Assembly (NCBI RefSeq): GCF_016920785.2 | Contig: NW_024609884.1 | Span: 84,064,069-84,128,068, forward strand | From: Ixodes scapularis | Taxonomy: Eukaryota > Arthropoda > Arachnida > Ixodida > Ixodidae | Direction of reading: 5' to 3' | DNA length: 64,000 bases | Shown: piece after piece, positions 53,901-63,894 of the stretch | Layout of the letters: each line of letters opens with the position of its first letter | Numbering within the stretch: position 1 is the first letter of the stretch | Position numbers and translations under genes: made by a program | The notes under the pieces: model-generated | Database searches by the model: none | Seen by the model: only the letters and a program-made list of their open reading frames with translations | What the model was told of the DNA's origin: nothing

Positions 53901-56900
53901 CAGTCATGTCGTATCTACAGTTTTCATCAACAAAAAAGTTGTTAGAATTTTTATTCGTTTTCTATCCAATATCTGCACACTATATTCTGTACAAAGTCTA
54001 CAGAAAAAAACGGCCAAAAAGCAATAGACGGTGGATACATTTTCTTTAGAATGTCTCTGTACACTATTCTTTATAAAAATTCTATAGAAAGTGGATAAAT
54101 ATTTTTGTAAGGGCGTGCTGGACTGTGGATTCCTACACACTAAAAAGGTTTAGAGGCAAGCTGTATTTCAAGTTCCCGGGATACGAGCCACTCAAGACAT
54201 AGAACTGGCTCTGATATCCGGCTGACCCCAAAGTTAGGAGGACCACGTTCAAACCATTCAACGTATTTTATGAACACTTCATTTTCTGATTGTGTTGTAC
54301 ATCCCGGCTGTCTGTGTTTTCAGCTGCGCTGTTGCGTGACTGACGAATGGCCCGATTCACATGGTGCGATTTTGTTTACGATTTCGCAGTTGTGATGCCA
54401 GCAAAGAAAGGCATGGTGACAGCTGTGGTACCGAACCTTGCAACTGCTAAATAGCAAGCAAAATCGCACCACGTGAATAAAGTCCTCGAGGCTTTAGTCG
54501 ACTCTTTAAGGTAGTTTGTATAAATGTATATGTAACAAATAAAACAATTATATCCTAACTATTCCAAGCAGCAGTCGCTCACGCAACTGACACCGGTGCT
54601 GTTTTTGAAGCTCGTACTTATGGCTTTGCTTGCTCTCTCAAACGACGAACATGCGCGTGCTGCTCTTTAACGCTAGCAAACTCCATGGGCCGTGATTTTG
54701 TAAACATTGGAACGGTATGTAAGCATGTGTTAGCGTCTGTTCACGCGCACTAACAGAGCGAAAAAAAAAAAATCAGCCAGGAGAAACATAAAATGTTCAC
54801 CTTCAGCACCTTATCAAAACGCCAACAGTAGCCTTGTTCGATTTCCCTGCACCTCCTGCACCAGCGCAGAAAAGAGTGAGAGAGTGGGGTAGTGTACTTC
54901 CGGTCCTATCTAAAAACACATACCGGAAGTAGACTGCCCTACACTTTTCTGCACTGGTGCAGGAGGTGCAGGGAAATCGAACGAAGCTAATGCTTTCTTT
55001 TTTCCTTAATTGTTGTGTTTGTTTTACATATTGATTGTTCATGTGCAACGTGAGCGAGGGTGCTCATGTTGCGCATAATTTATGGCATTTCAGAAGTGAA
55101 GAGTGCGCGTGCAGCTTTGAGCAGCACTCAATCTGCACGAGTGCACGAACGCTGATAGCTTTGACTTCATTGCCACGGAAAGCTTAGTCAAGCAAACTAG
55201 ATCGGTTTCGCCGGAGAGCGGCGAGATATTTTCGCCCTCCAGGGAATGGGTCTGAGCAATAGAGAGCATTCACTGGACGCCATATTGGAGGGTGCTGTTT
55301 ATAGCGCATGCTCAGAACGCGCTCACATTATTAGGCTGCTAAGACCAGTTATCTTGATGGTGTCGAATGCACGTTGTAAAAGAACTGTGGAAGCTCATCG
55401 TCAGCAGACGCTCAGCAGTTGCCGCCACCCAAAAAAAATTCCCCCCGAACACCAAAAGATCCACGCAGCGCCACCTAACTTGCGTCAGCATCGCTGCCAG
55501 CTCGTCTTGCTGCATATCTCACAACGAGCGCGACCAGGCGGTGACGCCAAGAGGGACGTGTCCTCGCGACGATTCTCGGCCAGCTTCGTTTGCCGCTTGG
55601 GTCGGGGATCAACAATGACATCATGCGCAGGCCTTGTCTTCGAGGTGGTCTCAGACGTGAACCAGAAAAAAAAAAGAAGAAAAAAAGGGGCGCCGTTGTC
55701 TAGCCCAGCCGTGGTACTCTGGGACACATGTTGCCATGGCAACGTGCAATGCCTCGCCCGCCGCGCGCTTCCCTTTCACTTTCAAGAGTAGTATTGACCG
55801 CGGCCGATGCAGCGAGCTCTCCCAGAGTGGCTCGACCCTAGCAATCGCGAGACCAAGGGCCCTAATCTGGACACTTGGCGAAAAAGTCGGCGAGAAATCC
55901 CGCGGCTCTGATTGGCCGGCGCCAAGGTCAAGTGCGGCGTTGGCCAATCACGCCCGCCAGATTTCTCGCCGAGTTTCTCGCCAAATGTCCAGATTAGGGT
56001 CCCAAACAGCTCAACCGGAAAGTCACGTGTTCTTTGCGCTGGATTGGCTCCGATGGCTTCTGGCGTCCGCTTGATACATCTCGGCCACTTAGTGTCCCAT
56101 CATTTGTGTGTTTACAAATTGCACGGGCTATTGCATCTCTCGGCACGAGCGCGAATACTGCACTCAACGCTCTATCGTCATATGCGAGCGAAGCCAAAGA
56201 CACGGGCGCAAAGTTTCCGTGGCTCGCATCTGACATCACATCAGCCGCCATTGTGGTGACCTTGCTGCTGAGCACGTGCCTTTTGCAGCGTACGTTTTGT
56301 ACCGCCGAATTTCTTTTTCTTGGCAAGCACAAGGAGGAATGACCACCAGCATGATGCAATGACAGCACGCCAACTCGGTCGAACTTTGCCTTTTGAGCTA
56401 GGCGACGCCGTAGAATCAAATAGCTGAGTTGGATGACTACACCCATGGTTGTCACGGAATCATCATTAACGCCTGTCTTGGTTCAGGCAAAGAATGCGAA
56501 AAGCAGTTCGGCATTTCGACAGATAGATGATAGGCCACGGCGCATATGCTCTTAGCAAAACACAAGATGGGCCTGAAAATAACCGAGATGGCAAGCGAGT
56601 GCTACAAGTTACCGAAGCCGAACTAACCAAACCAGCGCTGAGAGCATGTGACTTTTCGGTTTGGCTGTGAGACTTGCAGAGCACGAGGTACGTTCTTATT
56701 GCTGAATTGGCTGGCATAGCTCGTAACATCGACCGAGGTCACTCTACATTTAAAAGTGAAAACGCGAATCGCGGCGGTGAGACATTGCACGTTGCCACAT
56801 GGCATCAGTGTCATACATTCGTCGCCTATCATTGTTTTTTTTTTCTTTGCGTGGAGCAGCAGACCGAAATCGCACGCACACCATTCTCCGGAAAAACTGA

Positions 56901-59900
56901 TCTCGGCAGTCAGGCAAACGAAGCGTGCCGCAAACCGCCGTCTCTGCAAGCTCGAGAAAATAGCAACAAATGCTCTGGCTTGGGGAATTTGGTCCTGGTG
57001 TCACACTGTCACCACCATTACGTGCTCATAATGAACCTCCAAAAGAATTAATACACTCGTTCATTTTTGAAACTCGGGTTTGTGTAGAGAAATTTGGTAA
57101 TTCAGATTGACCAGTTGGTGAATCCCCCTTAATTAACCAATCCATTTGTAACCTCTAATCGTTTGATTCTGCCAGCTGCGCAGAAAGAGTAGTTTACGTT
57201 TGCCTGACACAGCAAGTTTGTTTCTTGCTGAGCGCAACAACATTGCACTCGGCACAGAAGAGGCTGGAGCGCGTAGGATTTAGATCCACCCATAAAATGG
57301 TCCGCTTTTGATCGGTTAAGCAGCCCATTAATGCATTCATCGGTGGGTTAATCGGTTAATATTGCGCAGCCTCAGTTATAATGTCCGCACAGTCATCTGA
57401 GCCGTCTAGACGGGCATATGGACTACTCGGACGCCACACTCCCGCATCGGCCTTTTAAAGGGGTCGAGAAACAATAGAGAGTTTTAGTAGACCGTGTTTC
57501 CCTATCCGCTAAGCCCCTCGGCTACCCGGAACTCTATAGCCAAGGCCATCGGCGGCACGCGGGCGCAGTGGCGGTTTCTTCGTAGCGGAGGGGGAAACAC
57601 GGTCTACTAAAACTTCCTAATTTTCCAACTTTTTCCTGTTTAGCTTTTCTCCTCAACTCACAAATCGCGCATTGTTTCAAAGAGTTCAAAAAGACGGAAA
57701 GGGTGGAGTTCCCTTTTGCTCGGACTGTCGTTTGTGTACCCGGACACAGCCATTCTCCCCTAGAAGATTAGCCCGTCGCTCAAAATTTCGACAAAAGTTG
57801 CTTTCTCCTCCCCACCCCGTTCACCCCGAAGCTGACAGTGCTGTGGAAGCTACGTGCTCCTTGGGCCAGCCACACATCTTACACGTGATCACGCTCTCTC
57901 GCGCATACCCACGCGCAGAGAAGGAGGGCAGGTGATGATAGAGAGGCGAGGCGGCTGATTGGTCCGGCAAGCGCGTAGCTTCCACCGCAATTTCAGCTTA
58001 CGAGTGAAGGGAATAAGTGAGGTGTCGGTGTGACGTGCGTCTGGACCCGGTGACGCGCCTTGGGTACCGCGGATGTATCACAGTGAAAGGCAGAGAGCTT
58101 ACGAAGGGAAGGAGGTACGACATAGTCCGCTGTGTTTTAAAATTTTCGTACCGAAAGTCAGGCTTTTGACTTTCTACCTTTTTTCTTTGGGCCCACTGAA
58201 CTATGTTCTATTAGTAAAATCTCAATCTAAATTGATCTATCGCAGCCCAAAATTCGTTTCATGGGCCCTTTAAAGTATCTCTTTTTCTTCCCAAAAAGCA
58301 TCATGGAAGAAAACCTAGAAAACAAGGCAAAACTCAAGGCACAAAGTGAAACCATAAAGAAGCTGACATATACGGCACAAGGTAAAAAAATGTGAGCTTT
58401 TAATTATTTCGCTTTTTCTTTTTTGTTACCTCGCTTTTTCTAAAGCGATTTTCAATTTGTTCCAGTCCTAAGGCGGGAGCGTGACGAGCTGCTCGCTCTC
58501 ACGGACGTCAAAGAACGCGATGTGTACCTCCAGTCGTGCATGGACAAGTTCGACGAGTGGTGCGACAGCTCATCGTTAGAGGTACGACGCGTTTTGAAAA
58601 ACTGCGCCCGCCTATTCGAAAAAAAAACAAAAAAACGTGTGTGCGAAAAAGCGTCCGACTTGTGTGTTTAGCGTCCCATTCCGCCCATGTATCAAAAGTG
58701 GTCCCGAAGTGGAAACAAATGACGTTACAAATGCCGGAGTGTCACGCTGTCGGATGCTGCGATCCCGACTAACACAAGCCTGCGCGTCACGTGACATGAT
58801 GTCACGTCCCGGACGCCTGCACGGGCGCTGATTAGATTCGAGTGCCGCGTCAGCCTTCGCGTGGGACTTGACAGGAAACGAGTCCCACGCGAACGCTTAC
58901 GCGGCCCCGCAGCCAATCAGCACCCGTGCAGGCCTCCGGGACGCGACGCCATGTCACATGACGCGCAGGCTTTTGACAGCTGTCTAGGAGGTGGTGTCCT
59001 GGCGTAGCTTCCGTGAACCGAGCTGAACCTGCAGGAGAACAGGCCACTACCGCATCCTCCACCGCTGCTGTCCGCGACAGCATGACACTCCTACGACGTG
59101 ATCAAACGGAAATGGAAGAACCACTTTTTTTTTTTTTCCGTGGTTACCGCACCTGTTGGGGGAGACGCGTTCCCGGCACCATAGTAAGTCCTCGGGGCAT
59201 TTCTGGCACTTTGATTGGCCCATTTCAAGCCTATGTTGTCACACTCGCAGACGCCGCCTCCCCTGGTTTACGGGCGGGAGGGAGAGAGGAGGCGGGGCAA
59301 CACCACAGAAAATGAGAGTCGTAGTTCGTAGTGGTACATTTTCTACGTCGGCGCAGAACTGCAGAGCGGGCACCTATTTCCACACGAGTGCTACGTCGGC
59401 ATTCGGCTGAAACTCGCGTTCTCCGTCACCCGCCACGAGATCCGGGACTCTGCAGGCAAGGCTAGCGGCGCTCATGCGCAGTAGTGGCGTCCTCGTTCCG
59501 GAGAGCGTATAGCGGAGGTGGGAAAACGGTCTACAAAAGGGAGTTTTCTTAAACCGCGTTTCCCCCTCCGCTAAGCCCACCGCAACGAACATACTGCGCC
59601 TGCGCGCCCATGGCCTTGACTGTAGTAGAGTTCCGGGTATCGTAGCGCGTTGCGGGGAGCGTTGCGGGAGGGCGCAAACGATTTACGAAAACTCCCCAAA
59701 CACTCCCTTGGCGGGGGCCGTGCCTTGACGCGCTTCGGTCTTCCGCCGCTGCGCCTTTCGCGGCTCGCAGATTTGTTTCAGCCGCCGTCTTCTATGTTTT
59801 CCGTAGCGCCACTGTCACGCGGCGCCACTTTGGGCGCACGTGGCTTTGGTTTTGCTGCCGAAAATATTTTTTATTGCCAGTGTCGCCAGTGAAATCGGAC

Positions 59901-62900
59901 CGCAGTTGCGCCACTCACCTTGTGCAGTCGAGAAACGGCAATATCATGCTAAACACTTGATTTGAGGTTTTATGGTGCTTTATCTTTGAATAGTCATATT
60001 TTATGTATAAAAATAAGTGCCGGTTACGATCGCGGAATTAGTCAAATACAGAATCTCCTCTCCAAAAATGTTTAACAAAATATTTCTCCCGCCGCGAAGG
60101 AGTATCGCTACACATCTATGGTAACATTCGGACGCGTTTTTCTTCTTACGTAATTTTGCGGCATCTTCCCAGTTTGTGCACAGGAATTTTTGTTCTTAAT
60201 ATGTTCCCATCGCAACCAAATTTGGTATGCATATACTTTGGAATATGTAGAATGCGACTCTCTAGGTGTGGTTAGAATATATACATTTTTTTTTATTTAT
60301 GGAAAATTTAAGGAACGTTTGTCAGCCCCTTGAAAATGGCATTTTTGCGGTTTTATAAAATAGAAAAAAAAGTCTCCCACACATTATTTTTGCTGTTCAT
60401 TGCACTTAGTGGTTTAAAAGGAGCAAATAATTTTATTAGGCTCTTTCAAGTGTGTTGCTACACCCAGGTGTGTGCAAGAACATGTTTTTTTTCTGCATGT
60501 GCACTGTGCCCAAAACATAAAAAAAAAAAAAGCTATATCAAATCTAACACCAGATTTCTAAAGAGGAGATTAAGCACTATAACTGTGAAAATATCATTTA
60601 GTTATCTGAATACCCCCCGGCGGGATGCGCTTGCACCAGGCACACGCATCGGATCTTCTTCGCAGTTCCCCCGGATCTCTTTCGGGAGTGCCCTTCGCCA
60701 ATGAAAGCTTTGGCCTGGGGCAGCTGGGGCAAAAGATTGGCGGTATTCTAACGTTCGGATGGCACCCGACCCCCGAATAGCCTCTCTGACTCATGACCTG
60801 CAATGACTCTGCCCAGGTAGCAGTTCTCGCGGCCTGCACGTGCAGGGGACCGAACCAGGAACCCTGCAAGTGTGCCCACGCGGTCTCTTACAAGCAGCGA
60901 CAGTTGAACGAACTTACGGAACGGGTATGCACATCGCAATTTGATTGGGTCGCTTTTTGTATAGGCATGTGAATGTCTCGCGACGGCAGAAAAGTTAATT
61001 GATTTAAGCCTGAAAAAGACCTGGCACTCATTTCGAGCAGCACTCTGCATAGTTTTAATGATGCTGCGCAGCGGAGGTTCTTGGATAGCTTTTTACCTGG
61101 GAGAGAGGTCATTTTGTGACCTGAAGGGTTGTCTGATTTCTATCCCTTCTCCCCACTTATATTACTATTTTGAAATATAAATATTTCACAATGATGTGTG
61201 TGTGTGTGTTTGCACGTGTTTTTGCGCGTGCATGTGTGTGTGTGCGTGTGTACCAATAACTCGACAACAGGGAGACTTGAAAGCAAAATTGGAAAACCGA
61301 CTGCACACAATAGCTCTATGAAGCAGATTACTCGGGATCACCCAGTTGCGCAGCAGCCAACTGCTTCTTTTTGTTTCCCGCAGGCCAAAAAACTGGAAGC
61401 GCAGATGTTCGACAATGCCAAGACATCCGACATATATCGCGAGGCGTTCGAAGTCCAGCTGGCAAAAAACAGAAAGCTAACTCGGAAGGTTATCGAACTG
61501 CAGTCGAGAAAAGGCAAGTCAGAAAGACAAATCCCCGCCAGGCTGCACCCTCGCACTACTTGAAACGAAGGATATTCACGTGCGTGTCTTGCGCAGATGT
61601 TCTGGGAACAATCATCGCAAAGAGCAAGGGCATCGACAACCAGAAGAGCCTGATAGACGACCTTGTAGAAAATGTAAGTGGCACCTATCCTCAGTTCGCA
61701 GAGTGATCACGATACAATCTTTGAATTCAAAACAAACCAAAATGTTTACGGTTTTAAACAAATCACCATGTGAAGTTAACCTCCTAGGTACGGGGTGGAC
61801 CTGATGGCGCATTGATCATTTGAAGAGACCACACATATTGATGCAATATAATTTAGCACAAAGGTTTGTTTTGATTTTTTTTTTTTTTTGTGAATAATTG
61901 AAGCATGAGTTCACCTGAGTAAAAAGTGTAAAAAAAATACATGTTTTTTTACACTATATGGGATAAGCCTGTACCTCAAAATGTGAATCATATTAACTCA
62001 GAATCCCGCGCCAGTGTATCATTGTTCCTAAAAGGCCCCTGAAAAGAAAAACAATTTTTTTTTTTTAAACAATCTGGTTGGGACATACGTGTAAAAAAAT
62101 TAATTTTACGCAAAAAAAAAAAGGTTTTTTAGAGAAATATTGACGGCACGAGACGTGAGTTAGTCGGTAGTCACTTCCTTTCCACTTGTTTTCTCTCTCA
62201 GCATTTTGGGTGCATGGAGGAGAGGTGGATCGGCTTCACCTTCACGTTGAGGTGGAAAGAGCGAATTACAATCTTGTAGAGCGATTGACCATTCCGTGAC
62301 GTCATGGACTTTGCGCGCAGAATTTCAAATAAATCTCTCGCCGTGAATAAGGCTCCTAAAATTGTTTTTCTCGTAAAATGAATTTTTTGACACGCTGTTT
62401 GAAAAAAAAAAAAGATAAGTTTTTTCTTTTCAGGGGCCCCACGGTACATGGTAATGGTACATACCCCACAAAATATTAGAAGTGAAATGTGACAGCCTCA
62501 TTCACACTTACTGGCACGCCTCGATAAACTCCAATTTAAGGCGTGCCTTCCATGAAAAGCCAGTGTTCTTATACTTCCACACAGCATACTGAGAGCCAAT
62601 CATTGCAATTTACGAAAGGGAGCGAGGAAATGGCGAGGAACACAGACCACTTTCCCACCCAGGCATGCAATCTACTTACAGTCTTTAGTTGAGCTAGTTG
62701 GTACATATCGATGAGAGTTCAAGCTGACCCTTCACCAATATGCATGTCTGCACTAAAATTTATTTTGATAAAGGCCCATTTACGCAGCAGCGCTTGACTA
62801 CGTCTGGCTACATCGAGATACGACTGAAAGTTGCCATGACAACCAAATGCTGCGATGCTTGGATGTGGATGTAAACCCTGCTGCACAGTCAAATCTAGAC

Positions 62901-63894
62901 AGAAGCAATTGTGTTAATTGGCCTTAACATTCCAGACAGGATGTTTGGAGTTGGAGTCAATTAAAATATCAATTGGGTAAATGGTTGTTAAACTCCTGTG
63001 TAAAGACATCACTTTGTATTGTAAATGTATTTTGGTTATACTGATGCGTGTTCTTCAGTGAACGGCAATCTGATGGATGCCATGTTCTGCATATAAACAT
63101 AGTGCTTAAACGAGTGAGTGTTATATAGGCATGATTATTTTAATAATTATTACCGTTATTAATGATTTAGATATGCGTGCAGGTCGCCATTTGCATTCCA
63201 AATATTACCTGTGCTTCGTCACCATTCGTAGGTCCACCTCCATAAAGGCCCGTCCAAACAGGATACTTCAGAAATCGTGAGGCGACACGACTCCGACATA
63301 AGTCGTGCGGCGGTCCGCTTCCGTCAGTTTTTTTCACCAGGGGGCGGAAGTTCCCTCAGTCAGATTTCGCCAGTGTCCTCCACGGGGGCTTTGAGCATGC
63401 TCATCACGTGGGTCTGGACAGCCACTCACAAGCTCTGTTTTCTGCCGGTCATTGTTTGCTTCGCCAGTGTGCAAACAGACATCAGACTGCCGGACGCTCA
63501 ACTTCCACAATTTTTGACGGAGGTGTGTCGCCTCACGATTTCTTAAGTGTCCTGTTTGGACAGGCCTTTAATGGGTTGGCTTTTCGCGTGCTGCGAGGGG
63601 AAATAGATGCACAGGCTTTGTCCACACAGAGCTCATGCTGCATTTGAGGATTTGCGGTGGTGCCACTCTGACGCAAAAGTCTTTTACGTGCCAGAATTCA
63701 GTCAGACCTGGGCGTCTTTTTTAACTATAGTTAATTAAAAGAACTTAGAGAATAAATTTAATCTTGAGATTAACGGTCATCTGACTCTTCTGCAGCTCTG
63801 TGACAAGAACGAGGCCCTTGTGCATCAGCAAGTCATGGTGAAGCTCCTCGCTCTCCAGATAGGCCGCATGGAAACATCGCAGATGGACTCATGA
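44730..63894 (+). CDS. eight-exon host gene, coiled-coil-rich protein (about 361 aa)
   Basis: Coding exons: 44,730-44,946; 52,713-52,918; 52,984-53,141; 58,299-58,381; 58,466-58,581; 61,384-61,513; 61,597-61,673; 63,796-63,894. Every acceptor is a pyrimidine tract plus AG and every donor is GT, except GC after exon 6. Phases (1,0,2,1,0,1,0) agree at all seven junctions with no stop. The N-terminus (residues 1-72, MAVPELRCQD...) is acidic and Ser/Pro-rich, probably disordered. From about residue 95 to the end the sequence is almost entirely helical and charged, with heptad-like leucines. No signal peptide or membrane segment. I do not recognise the family; cytoskeletal, centrosomal or kinetochore coiled-coil proteins are possibilities only. 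Short and long introns alternate. Confidence 0.8.
44947..52712 (+). other. host gene intron 1 (7.8 kb)
   Basis: No coding sequence supported. Visible: small hairpin CCGTGGGGG...CCCCCACGG (45,797-45,832); inverted repeat TTTACTCGATCCGAC (47,008-47,155); poly-A/T runs at about 47,940, 48,920 and 49,022; perfect 17-bp inverted repeat AAGCTGAGACTGCAGCC (50,445 and 50,576). The region near 45,480-45,540 resembles 56,280-56,345. The rest is AT-rich and unassigned. Confidence 0.6.
52713..52918 (+). CDS. host gene exon 2
   Basis: Acceptor CTCTTGTTTTTCAG, donor AAGCAG|GTGCGT. Encodes residues 73-141: EFSCQDRTSYPDEVLLTFEH then a helical stretch (MQITFLQSELDICKRLLNAK). The start of the coiled-coil region. 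Confidence 0.82.
52984..53141 (+). CDS. host gene exon 3
   Basis: It follows a 65-bp intron (acceptor GTCGCTCTTTCAG). Encodes LLKVSEEKEQGNKINHLKFR, ELNTLQYELQCMEEHL and QQSWLDKLN, strongly coiled-coil. Donor AACAG|GTAAGC, phase 2. Confidence 0.83.
53382..53563. mobile_element. TA-flanked MITE (182 bp)
   Basis: Ends CAGAGTATTCACTGGACGCCATA and the complement of GGGAGTATTCACTGGCGGCCATA, with TA on both sides (53,380-53,381 and 53,564-53,565). A sibling fragment lies at 55,258-55,425. Confidence 0.72.
53848..54150. mobile_element. probable MITE with TTTTAGTGTGT ends
   Basis: ATTTTAGTGTGTTTAGAA at the left and CCTACACACTAAAAAG at the right are inverted. The interior has repeated TTCTATAGAAA-like motifs. 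No ORF. Confidence 0.55.
54344..54485. mobile_element. MITE with ATTCACRTGGTGCGATTTTG ends
   Basis: ATTCACATGGTGCGATTTTG (54,354-) faces the complement of TTCACGTGGTGCGATTTTGC (ending 54,478), about 140 bp in all, with further pairing inside (GCAGTTG/CAACTGC). Confidence 0.65.
54825..54990. mobile_element. foldback MITE, about 165 bp
   Basis: TTCGATTTCCCTGCACCTCC (54,838-) faces its complement (54,958-54,978). Arms extend about 70 bp to TACTTCCGGT, with a small central loop at about 54,905-54,920. Confidence 0.75.
55258..55425. mobile_element. fragment of the TTCACTGGACGCCAT MITE
   Basis: GCATTCACTGGACGCCATAT through GCTCA, TAGGCTGC and ACTGTGGAAGCTC is collinear with 53,385-53,520. The right terminal repeat is missing. 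Confidence 0.65.
55857..56002. mobile_element. CCCTAATCTGGACA MITE (about 145 bp)
   Basis: GGGCCCTAATCTGGACACTT faces AAATGTCCAGATTAGGGTCC, with an internal GGCGAGAAATC/GATTTCTCGCC pair. Siblings: 43,930-44,065 and a fragment at 19,427-19,466. Confidence 0.75.
57453..58274. mobile_element. TTTAAAGGG-ended MITE, interrupted by another MITE
   Basis: The left end TTTTAAAGGGGTCGAGAAAC and the right end ...GTTTCATGGGCCCTTTAAAG are inverted. The AGGGAGTTTT-type MITE at 57,476-57,618 sits inside. The right edge is 25 bp from exon 4. Confidence 0.55.
57476..57618. mobile_element. AGGGAGTTTT-type MITE (143 bp), 3-bp duplication AAT
   Basis: AGAGAGTTTTAGTAGACCGT faces ACGGTCTACTAAAACTTCCT, with AAT on both sides (57,473-57,475 and 57,619-57,621). 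The inner repeat GTTTCCC/GGGAAAC continues the arms. Confidence 0.78.
58299..58381 (+). CDS. host gene exon 4
   Basis: Acceptor TTTTCTTCCCAAAAAG. Encodes S-IMEENLENKAKLKAQSETIK..., coiled-coil. Donor CAAG|GTAAAA. Phase 2 in, phase 1 out. Confidence 0.8.
58466..58581 (+). CDS. host gene exon 5
   Basis: 84-bp intron before it (acceptor TTTGTTCCAG). Encodes LRRERDELLALTDVKERDVY then CMDKFDEWCDSSSLE. Donor TAGAG|GTACGA, phase 0. Confidence 0.82.
58770..58985. mobile_element. foldback MITE, about 215 bp
   Basis: AAGCCTGCGCGTCACGTGAC faces GT(C)ACATGACGCGCAGGCTTT. The arms run through GCCTGCACGGG and CGCGTGGGACT to a centre at about 58,873. Left and right arms differ by several substitutions. Confidence 0.75.
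59539..59697. mobile_element. AGGGAGTTTT-type MITE (159 bp), 3-bp duplication AAA
   Basis: GGGAGTTTTCTTAAACCGCG faces the complement of GGGGAGTTTTCGTAAATCGT, with AAA on both sides. An upstream stretch (about 59,510-59,535) looks like the end of another copy. Confidence 0.65.
61191..61250 (+). repeat. GT-rich microsatellite
   Basis: (GT)n interrupted by TTTGCAC and TTTTGCGC. Confidence 0.85.
61384..61513 (+). CDS. host gene exon 6 (GC donor)
   Basis: Acceptor TTTGTTTCCCGCAG. Encodes AKKLEAQMFDNAKTSDIYRE then EVQLAKNRKLTRKVIELQS. The only phase-compatible donor is AAAAG|GCAAGT, the typical non-canonical GC site with an otherwise strong consensus. Confidence 0.8.
61597..61673 (+). CDS. host gene exon 7
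   Basis: 83-bp intron before it (acceptor GTGTCTTGCGCAG). Encodes D-VLGTIIAKSKGIDNQKSLID-DLVEN. Donor AAT|GTAAGT, phase 0. Confidence 0.8.
62033..62440. mobile_element. MITE with GGCCCCTGAAAAGAAAAA ends
   Basis: AGGCCCCTGAAAAGAAAAAC at the left and TTTTTTCTTTTCAGGGGCCC at the right. The interior is AT-rich. No ORF. Confidence 0.68.
62691..62740 (-). other. tail motif of hairpin-type element, site E
   Basis: On the minus strand ATGTACCAACTAGCTCAACT is preceded by one arm with CAGCTTGAACTC. Site D (41,539-41,590) carries the same arm motif in the opposite orientation relative to the tail. Confidence 0.4.
63244..63569. mobile_element. MITE with ~45-bp terminal repeats, about 325 bp
   Basis: AAAGGCCCGTCCAAACAGGA and GAAATCGTGAGGCGACAC at the left face TCCTGTTTGGACAGGCCTTT and GTGTCGCCTCACGATTTC at the right. 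TA borders are possible. The interior shows one open frame without a signature. Confidence 0.75.
63796..63894 (+). CDS. host gene exon 8 (terminal)
   Basis: Acceptor TGACTCTTCTGCAG. Encodes LCDKNEALVHQQVMVKLLAL-QIGRMETSQMDS and ends TGA at 63,892-63,894. No AATAAA is seen in the remaining 106 bp, so the 3' UTR runs past the window. Confidence 0.8.
   Translation, partial: LCDKNEALVHQQVMVKLLALQIGRMETSQMDS

Larger units (their letters stand above)
53142..58298 (+). other. host gene intron 3 (5.2 kb), MITE-rich
   Basis: No coding sequence supported. Separate entries cover the MITEs. The frames near 55,246-55,791 and 55,994-56,949 are open by composition and show no family signature. Part of it (57,725-57,800) resembles the TTAA MITE at 34,858-35,494. 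Confidence 0.6.
58582..61383 (+). other. host gene intron 5 (2.8 kb)
   Basis: Contains a foldback MITE (58,770-58,985), an AGGGAGTTTT-type MITE (59,539-59,697), a GT-rich microsatellite (61,191-61,250) and otherwise unassigned AT-rich DNA. No coding sequence supported. Confidence 0.6.
61674..63795 (+). other. host gene intron 7 (2.1 kb)
   Basis: Contains two MITEs (62,033-62,440; 63,244-63,569), the tail motif of a hairpin-type element (62,691-62,740) and poly-A/T runs. No coding sequence supported. Confidence 0.6.

Noticed and set aside
55246..56949. Several open frames of 85-180 codons in intron 3
   Set aside because: They overlap MITEs and each other on both strands and show no recognisable motif.
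63277..63546. 89-codon frame in intron 7
   Set aside because: It lies inside a MITE bounded by 45-bp terminal repeats and has no family signature.
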